NCBI GenBank assembly: GCA_963705525.1
Contig: CAVPJW010000002.1
Location: 744,001 to 808,000, forward strand
Reading direction: 5' to 3'
DNA from: CAVPJW01 sp963705525
Lineage (GTDB): Bacteria > Acidobacteriota > Vicinamibacteria > Vicinamibacterales > CAVPJW01
DNA length: 64,000 nucleotides
The translations under genes were made by a program, and so were the position numbers. Below, piece by piece: positions 9,556 to 18,337 of the stretch (its first letter is position 1; each line of letters opens with the position of its first letter). A model generated the notes under the pieces. That model was not told where the DNA came from and searched no databases. It saw nothing but the letters and a program-made list of their open reading frames with translations.

Positions 9556-10778
9556 TCGACTACGAGAAGTTTGTGGCGCGCGGAGCTCTTCAGATGCAGG
9601 AGTCGGCGATTCGGAAAATGGGATCGGTCGGTGCGCGCATCCCCGACCTGATTTCCTTCGCTGCCGGGTTTCCATGCCCCGACATGTTCCTGTGGGAGGA
9701 CCTCAGGGAGATCGCCATCGCGATTCTCGACAGCCGCGACGTTCGATCGTTGCAATACGGCCCGACCCGCGGCTTCAGGCCCTTGCTCGATGCCGTGCAG
9801 CATCTGCTCGCCGCCCGCGGGATTCGCGCGACCACCGAGGAGTTGCAGGTCACGACCGGCTCGCAGCAGGCACTGGATTTGGTGGCTCGCGTGCTCTGTG
9901 ATCCGGGCGATGTCGTGCTGGTCGAGTTACCGACATATTCGGGGGCCATCTCGGCCATGCGGAATGTTCACATTCAGCTCGTGGGTGTGACGCAGGAGGC
10001 CGACGGGATCGACCTGGCGTCGCTGGATCGCGCGCTGACCGAACAGCGAACCCTCGGACGACGGGTGGCTGCTGTGTATCTCACCCCGAACTTTCAGAAT
10101 CCGTCGGGACTCCTTCTGTCTCGCCCCAAGCGCAGGGCCCTCTTGGAATGGGCGAGGCAACGCGAGGTGTTGATCGTCGAAGACGATCCCTATGGCTCGC
10201 TGTACTTCGACGAAGCCACCGGAGCGGCCGACACCCGTCCGATCAAGGCGGACGATGAGGAAGGGCTCGTCGTGTACTTGAGCAGCTTCTCGAAGACCCT
10301 CGCTCCGGGTCTGCGGGTCGCCTGGATCACCGCGGCGGCGCCGATCGTCAGCCGCATCGAGATCGTCAAGCAGGCGAGCGATCTGTGCACGGGTGCCCTC
10401 GATCAAGGTTTGGTGTGCGAAGCGGTCCAGCGTGGGCTGATCGATCGGCAGGCCCCGCTGCTCCGCAAGCACTATCGTCACAAGCGGGACCTGATGGCGA
10501 GCGCGCTGCACGAGGAGTGCGGATCAACCGTGAAATGGCTCGACCCGCAAGGCGGTTTCTTTCTGTGGGTGACGCTGCCCGAGAACATCGATGCCGATGC
10601 CCTGCTCACGCGCGCTCTGGCCGAGAGGGTCAGCTATGTTGCCGGAAGTGCATTCTACGTACAGAACCCCGTCTCAAACGTGCTCCGCCTGTGTTTCTCC
10701 GCTCCCTCTCCTGAGCAGATCGCTGAAGGCGTCAAACGGTTTGCGCGCGCGCTGAAGGGCGAGATCGCCGCAAATTAA
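9552..10778 (+). CDS. PLP-dependent aminotransferase, class I (LysN/2-aminoadipate type)
   Basis: A fold-type I aminotransferase of 408 residues. The PLP-binding lysine is K248 in SSFSKTLAPG. The substrate/cofactor residues are N183-P184 in FQNPSG, D212 in EDDPYG with Y214, and TTGSQQALDL (101-110) contacting the phosphate. This pattern belongs to the MocR-like/2-aminoadipate aminotransferase subgroup, which acts on aromatic, branched or 2-aminoadipate substrates with 2-oxoglutarate. No DNA-binding domain is present, so it is an enzyme and not a MocR regulator. Exact substrate is not decidable here. Convergent with the beta-propeller gene. Confidence 0.9.
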   Translation: MIDYEKFVARGALQMQESAIRKMGSVGARIPDLISFAAGFPCPDMFLWEDLREIAIAILDSRDVRSLQYGPTRGFRPLLDAVQHLLAARGIRATTEELQVTTGSQQALDLVARVLCDPGDVVLVELPTYSGAISAMRNVHIQLVGVTQEADGIDLASLDRALTEQRTLGRRVAAVYLTPNFQNPSGLLLSRPKRRALLEWARQREVLIVEDDPYGSLYFDEATGAADTRPIKADDEEGLVVYLSSFSKTLAPGLRVAWITAAAPIVSRIEIVKQASDLCTGALDQGLVCEAVQRGLIDRQAPLLRKHYRHKRDLMASALHEECGSTVKWLDPQGGFFLWVTLPENIDADALLTRALAERVSYVAGSAFYVQNPVSNVLRLCFSAPSPEQIAEGVKRFARALKGEIAAN

Positions 10779-10803
10779 CGCCGGCATCGGATGTGCGCGA
10801 CTG

Positions 10804-12192
10804 TCACTCGGGTGGTGTGTCTGGCGGCGTTTCTTCCTCGACCGGCGCGTCGTCGGCGAGTGGTAAGCCATCGATCGGTTCCGTGGACACGATTGGCGCT
10901 CCAAGCACCTGACTCGGCGCGTGGCTGGGTATCGGGGGAATGTCCGGCGACCGCTGCAGCGCTTCGAGGCGGCCGTCGCGCGTCAGGATCACAAAAATCA
11001 CAGGCGCGTCTTGGCTCTCGTCGATGAAATGAGGCGGCGCGTCGAGATCCGCGGGGGCGGTGTATTCTCCAGCGGGCTTCCCATTCTTGGCCTGAAACGC
11101 GTACATCGACGTAGACACTCCCGAGACCACGAGCAGATCCCGCACGCGAATGGGTCCGCCCGACGGCCGGAATGTCAGCCCGCGCTGCCACTTGAGGCTG
11201 CCGTTGTTGCTGTCGAGCGCGCGAAGGACGTTATCGAGCGAGACAAAGTACACCCGCGCGTCGTCGACGACCGGAGCTCCGATCAGGTCAGCACCGGTTC
11301 GCCAGCGCCATTTCACGTTTCCGGACTGCGCATCGAGACAGTAGAAAAAATTGTCCTTTGAGCCGACGAAGATCCGGTCCGTCAGCGCCAAGCCATCCAC
11401 GGGCGTATCGGCGAGCTTCCGCTGCCAGACGGGCGTGCCGTCCTTCAGCGACAGGGCCATCACGTTGCCGTCTTCGAGCGACACGTACACACGTTCTTCG
11501 GCTGGCGCGGGCCGGGCGCGGATGATGGAGCCCACGCCCTGCCGCCAGAGGACGACGCCGTCGGCCGCTCGAATTGCCAGAATTTCCGCGCCTTCGGTCG
11601 CGACGAACAGCCACCCCGTATCCCAGAGCATGGGCGCCGAGAGATTGGCGGTGATCGGCGTGCTCCAGCGGGGGGCTCCATCGGTTCGTGAAAACGCAGC
11701 AATCGCATCGTTGCCCGCGACGAACACCAAATCATCACCGGTCGCCAGTCCAGCCGTCGTCGGGGCCTCGCGGATCCAGAGCGTGTGTCCGTCGTCCACC
11801 GATGCCGCGAGGAGCTGGCCATCCTTGAGCGGCACGTACACTTGCGTTTCGTCAAAGGCCGGTGCCGCGCTTGGACTTCCCGGGAGCGTGATGGACCACA
11901 ACGAGGTGACGAACGGTGGTGGGGGCTCTGGCTGACCGGGACCGCGGCCGGGTGCAGTTCCCGGAGCCTGGGGAGCAGCTGGGCCAGTGCCACCGGGCCG
12001 CCGCTCGGAGGGCTGAGCACCCTGTGGCGGAGTCTGATTTCCCTGCGGCGCCGCCTGACCGCTCGGACTTCCCGCTTGTGACGGTGCCTGCGCTGACTGC
12101 CGACGCGACGGGTAAGCCTCAACCGTGGTGCCCATTGTGACGGCAACCATCACCGCCACACTACAAGATATCGTGGTGCGCGCTCCGCTCAC
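10804..12192 (-). CDS. Exported PQQ-type beta-propeller protein (BamB-like fold)
   Basis: 462 residues with an N-terminal export signal (hydrophobic residues 8-25), a disordered Gln/Pro/Gly-rich segment (about 30-90), and then repeated beta-propeller blades carrying the PQQ-repeat pattern: G..LWxxxx, DGTPVWQRKL, SGNVKWRWRT and NGSLKWQRGL. These repeats occur in BamB and in PQQ enzymes; no PQQ or metal ligands are evident, so a structural or binding role is more likely than catalysis. The C-terminus is acidic and proline-rich. It starts at a GTG only a few bases from a bidirectional -10-like sequence shared with guaA. Confidence 0.82.
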   Translation of the reverse strand: MSGARTTISCSVAVMVAVTMGTTVEAYPSRRQSAQAPSQAGSPSGQAAPQGNQTPPQGAQPSERRPGGTGPAAPQAPGTAPGRGPGQPEPPPPFVTSLWSITLPGSPSAAPAFDETQVYVPLKDGQLLAASVDDGHTLWIREAPTTAGLATGDDLVFVAGNDAIAAFSRTDGAPRWSTPITANLSAPMLWDTGWLFVATEGAEILAIRAADGVVLWRQGVGSIIRARPAPAEERVYVSLEDGNVMALSLKDGTPVWQRKLADTPVDGLALTDRIFVGSKDNFFYCLDAQSGNVKWRWRTGADLIGAPVVDDARVYFVSLDNVLRALDSNNGSLKWQRGLTFRPSGGPIRVRDLLVVSGVSTSMYAFQAKNGKPAGEYTAPADLDAPPHFIDESQDAPVIFVILTRDGRLEALQRSPDIPPIPSHAPSQVLGAPIVSTEPIDGLPLADDAPVEEETPPDTPPE

Positions 12193-12197
12193 CCCGC

Positions 12198-12203
12198 TAT
12201 AAT
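12198..12203 (+). promoter_or_regulatory. Consensus -10 box (TATAAT) upstream of guaA
   Basis: A perfect TATAAT 43 bases before the guaA start, within GCTATAATAGC, which is nearly palindromic so the minus strand reads TATTAT towards the beta-propeller gene. No good -35 is visible at 16-19 bases. Either direction, or both, could be used. Confidence 0.4.
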
Positions 12204-12245
12204 AGCCCGAACGTCATCGGTCTCTGGTTCCTCCGGCTCCTTCCA

Positions 12246-13793
12246 GTGACTCATCAAACCATCATCGTTCTCGACTACGGCTCCCAATACACACAACTCA
12301 TCGCCCGACGTCTTCGTGAACTCGCGGTCTATTCGGAGGTGCTGCCTTTCGACACACCGCCCGATCGCATTGCAGCGAAAGATCCCGTGGGCATCATCCT
12401 GTCCGGCGGACCGCGCAGCGTCTCCGAACCCGAAGCACCACGAAGCGACCCGCACATTCTTGAGATGGGCGCGCCCGTCCTCGGCATCTGCTACGGCATG
12501 CAGTTGATGACCGATCAACTTGGCGGTGAGGTGGCGCACGCGCCCCTTCGTGAATACGGACACGCCACCGTCCAGGTGCTGCCCGATCAGGTCGGGCGAC
12601 ACCTCTTCGAGGCCGTTCCCGCCCAACTGCGCGTATGGGCGAGCCACGGGGACTTCGTGATGTCGGCGCCGCCGGGATTCGCGGTGACGGCCACGAGCAC
12701 CAACGCGCCGGTGGCGGCCATGGAAGATCCTGGGCGCCAGCTTTACGCATTGCTGTTCCATCCGGAGGTCGCGCACACCGATCGTGGGCTCGAGATTCTG
12801 CGAAATTTCGCGTTCAACGTCTGTGGGTGTACGGGGGACTGGACGATTGCGTCGTTCGTCGCTGAAACGACCGAACGCATCGGCCGTCAGGTCGGAAGTG
12901 GCCGCGTGGTGTGTGCGTTGAGCGGCGGCGTGGACTCGACCGTGGCGGCGCTTTTGATCCATCGCGCGATTGGCGACCGGTTGACGTGCATCTTCGTTGA
13001 CAATGGAGTGCTGCGGTTGGACGAAGCCTCACAGGTGCGGCGACGCGTGAAGGAACGTCTCGGCCTCCCTCTCGTATTCGTCGACGCGTCTGCGCTCTTC
13101 CTCGAGCGGCTTTCCGGAGTGACGGAACCCGAGCGCAAGCGAAAGATTATCGGGAACACCTTCATCGACGTCTTTGAAGCCAAGGCCGAAGAGCTGGGCG
13201 GCTTCGAATTTCTGGGCCAGGGGACGCTCTATCCAGACGTGATCGAATCGGTTTCGGTAGTCGGTCCCTCCGTGCCCATCAAGAGCCACCACAACGTGGG
13301 CGGTCTCCCCGAGCTCATGAAGTTTCGTCTCATCGAACCTCTTCGCGAGTTGTTCAAGGACGAGGTACGCCGTGTGGGTCGGGACCTCGGCCTCGACGAG
13401 GAGTTCGTGGTGCGTCAGCCATTTCCGGGCCCTGGGCTTGCAGTCCGCATCATCGGTGAGGTGACCGCCGATCGACTGGAACTGCTGCGGAGGGCCGATG
13501 CGGTGGTCGTGGACGAGATTCGCCGCGCCGGATGGTACACACGGCTGTGGCAGAGTTTTGCCGTGCTGCTGCCGGTGCAGAGCGTCGGGGTCATGGGCGA
13601 TGCGAGAACCTACGAGCACACGATCGCCGTGCGCGCGGTCGAGAGCCGCGACGGCATGACGGCCGACTGGGCGCGCCTGCCTCCGGACCTGCTGGCTTCG
13701 ATCGCATCGCGCGTGGTCAATGAGGTCAAGGGCGTCAATCGTGTGGTGTATGACATCAGCTCTAAGCCCCCTTCGACGATCGAGTGGGAATGA
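12246..13793 (+). CDS. guaA: GMP synthase (glutamine-hydrolysing)
   Basis: Aminates XMP to GMP using glutamine and ATP, the last step of guanine nucleotide synthesis. Standard two-domain architecture in 515 residues: class I glutamine amidotransferase with C82 in GICYGMQ and H172/E174 in FHPEV; ATP pyrophosphatase with the P-loop SGGVDST (226-232); and the C-terminal dimerisation domain with RQPFPGPGL. It begins at a GTG. The C-terminus ends in the expected KPPSTIEWE. dnaE follows 12 bases downstream. Confidence 0.97.
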   Translation: MTHQTIIVLDYGSQYTQLIARRLRELAVYSEVLPFDTPPDRIAAKDPVGIILSGGPRSVSEPEAPRSDPHILEMGAPVLGICYGMQLMTDQLGGEVAHAPLREYGHATVQVLPDQVGRHLFEAVPAQLRVWASHGDFVMSAPPGFAVTATSTNAPVAAMEDPGRQLYALLFHPEVAHTDRGLEILRNFAFNVCGCTGDWTIASFVAETTERIGRQVGSGRVVCALSGGVDSTVAALLIHRAIGDRLTCIFVDNGVLRLDEASQVRRRVKERLGLPLVFVDASALFLERLSGVTEPERKRKIIGNTFIDVFEAKAEELGGFEFLGQGTLYPDVIESVSVVGPSVPIKSHHNVGGLPELMKFRLIEPLRELFKDEVRRVGRDLGLDEEFVVRQPFPGPGLAVRIIGEVTADRLELLRRADAVVVDEIRRAGWYTRLWQSFAVLLPVQSVGVMGDARTYEHTIAVRAVESRDGMTADWARLPPDLLASIASRVVNEVKGVNRVVYDISSKPPSTIEWE

Positions 13794-13805
13794 GGACCTC
13801 GGTTC

Positions 13806-16800
13806 ATGAGTGAGTTCGTCCACCTCCATCTGCACACCGAGTACTCGCTCCTCGACGGTGCGTGCCGCATCGACGAAGTCCTCGATCAGGCCGTGGCCAT
13901 GAAAATGTCAGCCCTGGCCGTGACCGAGCACGGGAACATGTTCTCGTCGGTCATTTTTCACGATCATGCGCGCCAGCGCGGTCTGAAGCCGATTCTCGGC
14001 TGCGAGGTCTATGTCGCGCCGGAAAGCCGCCTGGTCAAGAGCGGATCCATCGGTGAAACGGCGAATCATCTGGTGCTCCTCGCCGAAACCAATGAGGGCT
14101 ACCACAACCTGATCAAGCTGGTGTCGAGCGGCTATACCGAAGGCTTCTATTACCGGCCCCGGATTGACAAGGAACTTCTGGCCAGACATGCCAAGGGTCT
14201 GATTGGACTCAGCAGTTGCCTGAAGGGTGAGGTGGCGACCGAACTTCGCACGTCGCAGGCGAAGCGTGCGCTCGCGGCCGCCGCCACCTATCGCGACATC
14301 CTCGGACGTGGAAATTTCTTTCTCGAGATGCAGTATCAGGGCATCGACGAGCAGCTGGTCGTCAACGAAGGACTGTTGCCCATCGCGCGGGACCTGGAGA
14401 TGCCCCTCGTCTGCACGAACGATGTGCACTACGTCCAGCAAAACGATCACCGGCCGCACGACATCCTGCTCTGCATCGGCACCGGCAAGACGATCAACGA
14501 CAAGGAGCGCCTGCGGTACCACGGGGATCAGTTCTACCTGAAGACCCCCGCCGAGATGGCAGCGCTCTTCAAAGACTGCCCGGAGGCACTCCGCAACACG
14601 GTCCGAATCGCCGAACGCTGTGAGGTCGATCTCGCGGCAACGGGGAATCACCTGCCGGACTTTGATGTCCCCGCAGGCCACACGCTCGATGAGTACTTCG
14701 AGAGCGTCGTCCGCCAGGGATTCGAGCAGCGGCTGGGCAGGCTCCGAGCACTGGCGGACGCGGGTCAGCTGCGACGGACGCTGGCCGAATACGAGAGCCG
14801 CCTGTCGTATGAGATTCGGATGATCAAGCAGATGCGGTATGCGGGCTACTTCCTGATTGTCTGGGATTTCATCCGCTACGCGCGCGAACGAGGCATTCCA
14901 GTCGGGCCTGGCCGGGGTTCGGCGGCGGGAAGTCTCGTGGCGTACTCCCTCAGGATCACCGACGTCGATCCGCTCGAGTTCGATCTCATCTTCGAGCGGT
15001 TCTTGAACCCCGAGCGGGTCTCGCTCCCGGATATCGATATTGATTTCTGCGAACGCCGACGCAACGAAGTCATCGATTACGTCACTCAGAAGTACGGACG
15101 CGAGAACGTCGCGCAGATCATTACGTTTGGCACGATGAAGGCGAGGGCAGCCGTGCGCGACGTGGGCCGTGCCCTCGACATTCCTTACGCCGACGTCGAT
15201 CGCGTCGCCAAACAGATTCCGGCCGTGCTCGACATGCGGCTGGACAAGGCGCTCGAGGAGAATCCGGTCCTCCGCGACATGGAACAGTCCGACCCGCGCG
15301 TCCAGGAACTGCTCGCGGTGGCGCGACGACTCGAGGGCATGACCCGACACGCCTCGGTTCACGCGGCGGGTGTGGTGATTGCACCCCGGCCCATCACCGA
15401 GTTCGCCCCGCTCTACAAGGGGCAGCGCGATGAAATCACGACGCAGTGGGCGATGAAGGAAATCGAGCGCATCGGGCTGCTCAAGATGGATTTCCTCGGC
15501 CTGAGCACCTTGACGCTCTTGCAGGATGCCGTTCGGGAGATCCATCGGACGGCGGGCGTCGAGCTCGACCTCGACAGGCTGCCGCTCGACGATGGCCCGA
15601 CGTATCAAGTGTTTGCGGACGGCCAGACCTACGGCATCTTCCAGTTCGAAAGCTCGGGCATGCGCGAGATTCTCCGCAAGGCCAAGCCGCAGCGCTTCGA
15701 GGATCTGATAGCCCTGAACGCGCTGTATCGGCCGGGTCCGCTCCGCAGCGGCATGATCGACGACTTCATCGGCCGGAAGCAGGGTCGCATCGAGATCAAA
15801 TACGAGCTGGACGCGCTCGAGCCAATCCTGAGCGACACCTACGGCGTCATCGCCTATCAGGAGCAGGTCATGCGGATCGCCAGCGACCTGGCGGGCTTCA
15901 CCCTGGGCGAAGCCGACCTGCTGCGAAAGGCGATGGGCAAGAAGAACGCCGAGGTCATGCAGGCGCAGCGGCAGAAGTTCCTGGATGGGGCGCGCGCACG
16001 GGGCATCGGCGAGAAGAAGGCCAGGAAGATCTTCGACCTGATGGAGCATTTCGCCGGGTATGGGTTCAACAAGTCGCATTCGACAGCCTATGCGCTGCTG
16101 GCTTATCAAACGGCCTATCTGAAGGCCAACTACCCGTGGCACTTCGCCGCGGCGCTGCTGACGATCGAGTCGCAGAACACGGAAAAGCTCGCGATGTATC
16201 TGGGTGAATGCCGCGAACGGGGCATTCCGATTCTGATGCCCGACATTAATGAGAGCCAGCTCGCCTTCACGGTGACAGGCGACGGCGTGCGGTTTGGCCT
16301 GGCTGCCGTCAAGAACGTCGGCGAGAATGCGATTGCCGCTATTCTCGAGGTGCGGCAGCGGTTGGGGCGCATCGCGTCGCTCTATGCCCTGTGCGAGGAG
16401 CTCGACCTTCGCGTTGTGAACAAACGCGTGCTCGAGAGTCTGGTAAAAGCCGGCGCCTTCGACGGCATTGACACCGCCAATGGAAGCGAGGCCAATCGGT
16501 CGCCCGCTGTCATCCGTCCGCGGCTGCTCGCTGCGCTCGATGGCGCCTGCGAGCATGGCAGCCGCCGACAGCGGGATCGGGATCAGGGCCAGGAGGATCT
16601 CTTCAAGGCGGTCCAGACCTCAGACGATGGCAAGAGCCACATTCCGCCACCCACGATTGGTGCGGCTCCATGGACGGAATCCGAACATCTCGCCTTCGAA
16701 AAGGAAGCTCTCGGGTTGTACTGGTCGGGTCACCCCGTGGACCGGTTTGCCGCGGCGCTCAAGCAGGTCGGGGCCTTTTCGATCGCCGAGCTGAACAGTG

Positions 16801-17339
16801 CCGAGCCGATGGCCACTGGACCGAAATCCGGAGATGACATCTCGGTCGGCGGCATCGTCAGCACCTGGCGTGCGCTCAAGACGCGGAAAGGCGAGCGAAT
16901 GGCCGTGGTCACGCTCGAGGATCGGCACGCGAGCGTCGAAGGTGTCGTGTTCCCGGAGGCCTACTCGAAGGCGAGTGCGCTCATCGAGAACGGCACCCTG
17001 ATCTTGGTGCGCGGCCGGTTCGAGCGCGACGAAGAAGCCACCCGACTGCTCGTGTCCGAAGTCGCGCCGCTCGAGAGCGTACAGGCGCTCGCCGTCAAAG
17101 AGATCGGTATTCGCTTGGCGTTCCCTCCCCACGGCCGGTCGACCTTCGAAGCTCTGAGCGACGTCTTCTCACGGCATCGCGGCGATCGCCGGGTCTATTT
17201 CGAACTCGAATTGCGGCGTGATCAGCAACACCTTCGGGTTCGCGCGGACGTAACCACGCAGATCCGCATCAAACCATCTGATCGACTTGTTGCCGAGGTC
17301 GAACGCATCTGCGGCTCCGGCTCGGTGTCTCTCAGGTAG
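13806..17339 (+). CDS. dnaE: DNA polymerase III alpha subunit (DnaE1)
   Basis: The replicative polymerase catalytic subunit, 1177 residues, full length for DnaE. The N-terminal PHP domain opens with HLHTEYSLLDG (7-17). The palm carries the catalytic aspartates in PDIDIDF (about 409-413) after the GPGRGSAAGSL block. The finger/thumb motif YQEQVM and the helix-hairpin-helix GYGFNKSHS follow, and the C-terminal OB fold includes VGGIVSTWRALKTRKGERM. The many long frames on the opposite strand across this gene are mirror images of the high-GC coding sequence. accA starts two bases after the stop. Confidence 0.97.
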   Translation: MSEFVHLHLHTEYSLLDGACRIDEVLDQAVAMKMSALAVTEHGNMFSSVIFHDHARQRGLKPILGCEVYVAPESRLVKSGSIGETANHLVLLAETNEGYHNLIKLVSSGYTEGFYYRPRIDKELLARHAKGLIGLSSCLKGEVATELRTSQAKRALAAAATYRDILGRGNFFLEMQYQGIDEQLVVNEGLLPIARDLEMPLVCTNDVHYVQQNDHRPHDILLCIGTGKTINDKERLRYHGDQFYLKTPAEMAALFKDCPEALRNTVRIAERCEVDLAATGNHLPDFDVPAGHTLDEYFESVVRQGFEQRLGRLRALADAGQLRRTLAEYESRLSYEIRMIKQMRYAGYFLIVWDFIRYARERGIPVGPGRGSAAGSLVAYSLRITDVDPLEFDLIFERFLNPERVSLPDIDIDFCERRRNEVIDYVTQKYGRENVAQIITFGTMKARAAVRDVGRALDIPYADVDRVAKQIPAVLDMRLDKALEENPVLRDMEQSDPRVQELLAVARRLEGMTRHASVHAAGVVIAPRPITEFAPLYKGQRDEITTQWAMKEIERIGLLKMDFLGLSTLTLLQDAVREIHRTAGVELDLDRLPLDDGPTYQVFADGQTYGIFQFESSGMREILRKAKPQRFEDLIALNALYRPGPLRSGMIDDFIGRKQGRIEIKYELDALEPILSDTYGVIAYQEQVMRIASDLAGFTLGEADLLRKAMGKKNAEVMQAQRQKFLDGARARGIGEKKARKIFDLMEHFAGYGFNKSHSTAYALLAYQTAYLKANYPWHFAAALLTIESQNTEKLAMYLGECRERGIPILMPDINESQLAFTVTGDGVRFGLAAVKNVGENAIAAILEVRQRLGRIASLYALCEELDLRVVNKRVLESLVKAGAFDGIDTANGSEANRSPAVIRPRLLAALDGACEHGSRRQRDRDQGQEDLFKAVQTSDDGKSHIPPPTIGAAPWTESEHLAFEKEALGLYWSGHPVDRFAAALKQVGAFSIAELNSAEPMATGPKSGDDISVGGIVSTWRALKTRKGERMAVVTLEDRHASVEGVVFPEAYSKASALIENGTLILVRGRFERDEEATRLLVSEVAPLESVQALAVKEIGIRLAFPPHGRSTFEALSDVFSRHRGDRRVYFELELRRDQQHLRVRADVTTQIRIKPSDRLVAEVERICGSGSVSLR

Positions 17340-17341
17340 CC

Positions 17342-18316
17342 ATGGCGCCAGAACTTCTGGAATTCGAAGAGCCCATCGCCGTCCTTCTGAAGGAGATCGA
17401 GGCGCTGTCGATGCTGCCGCGGACCCCCGAACGCGACGGGGAAATTGCGGGCCTCGAGCTGCGCATCCAGTCGATTCGGCGTGAGATCTATGCGCACCTC
17501 ACGGCCTGGCAGCGCGTGCTTGTCGCGCGCCATCCAGGCAGACCCAACATGCTCGACTACGTCGAACTGCTGTTCACCGATTTCGTCGAGTTGCATGGCG
17601 ATCGCCGCTTTGCCGACGACCACGCCATCGTCGCCGGCATGGCCGTGTACAAGGGCCAGCCGGTGCTCGTGGTCGGACATCACAAGGGCAGTGGCGACAC
17701 CAAGCAGAAGATCTATCGGAATTTCGGGTACGCGAAGCCGGAGGGGTATCGCAAGGCCTTGCGGACGATGAAGCTGGCGGCGAAATTCGATCGCCCAATC
17801 GTGATCTTTGTCGATACGCCGGCGGCTTACCCTGGCGTCGAATCAGAAGAGCGGGGGATCGCCGAGGCCATTGCCCTCAATCTTCGCGAGATGTCTGTCC
17901 TGCCGGTGCCGATCGTCGTCATGGTCACGGGAGAAGGCGGAAGCGGCGGTGCTTTGGGAATCGCGATCGGAGACCGCATCCTCATGCAGGAGCACGCCAT
18001 CTACAGCGTCATCCCGCCTGAAGGGTGCGCGGCCATTCTCTGGCGCGACGCCAATCGCAAGGTCGAGGCGGCCGAGGCGCTCAAACTCACGGCTCCGGAT
18101 CTTCTCGAGCGCGGCATCGTGGACGTGATCGTGCCGGAACCTGCTGGCGGCGCTCACACCGACGTGCCGAAGGCGGCGGCCCTGCTCGACGACGCGCTCC
18201 AGGAAGCGCTCGGGTCGATCGCGGGTGTGGACGCGGCGCGTCGTTTGAGCGATCGATATGACAAGTTCAGGCGAATGGGCCGCCTGGGTGCCGAGTTCGC
18301 CGATGTTGACGCCTGA
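17342..18316 (+). CDS. accA: Acetyl-CoA carboxylase carboxyltransferase subunit alpha
   Basis: AccA transfers the carboxyl group from carboxybiotin to acetyl-CoA, together with AccD, to make malonyl-CoA for fatty-acid synthesis. 324 residues, family length. Signatures: HGDRRFADD, GHHKGSGDTKQKI, the oxyanion-hole loop GEGGSGGALGI and the SVIPPEGCA block near the C-terminal third. The start lies two bases after the dnaE stop, a dnaE-accA order seen widely in bacteria. accD is not in the window. Confidence 0.97.
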   Translation: MAPELLEFEEPIAVLLKEIEALSMLPRTPERDGEIAGLELRIQSIRREIYAHLTAWQRVLVARHPGRPNMLDYVELLFTDFVELHGDRRFADDHAIVAGMAVYKGQPVLVVGHHKGSGDTKQKIYRNFGYAKPEGYRKALRTMKLAAKFDRPIVIFVDTPAAYPGVESEERGIAEAIALNLREMSVLPVPIVVMVTGEGGSGGALGIAIGDRILMQEHAIYSVIPPEGCAAILWRDANRKVEAAEALKLTAPDLLERGIVDVIVPEPAGGAHTDVPKAAALLDDALQEALGSIAGVDAARRLSDRYDKFRRMGRLGAEFADVDA

Positions 18317-18337
18317 AGCATCCGCCCAGACCTCGCC

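Noticed and set aside
13908..16556. Long minus-strand open frame (882 codons) opposite dnaE
   Set aside because: A mirror of high-GC coding sequence; residue pattern lacks any protein family signal and dnaE is unmistakable on the plus strand.
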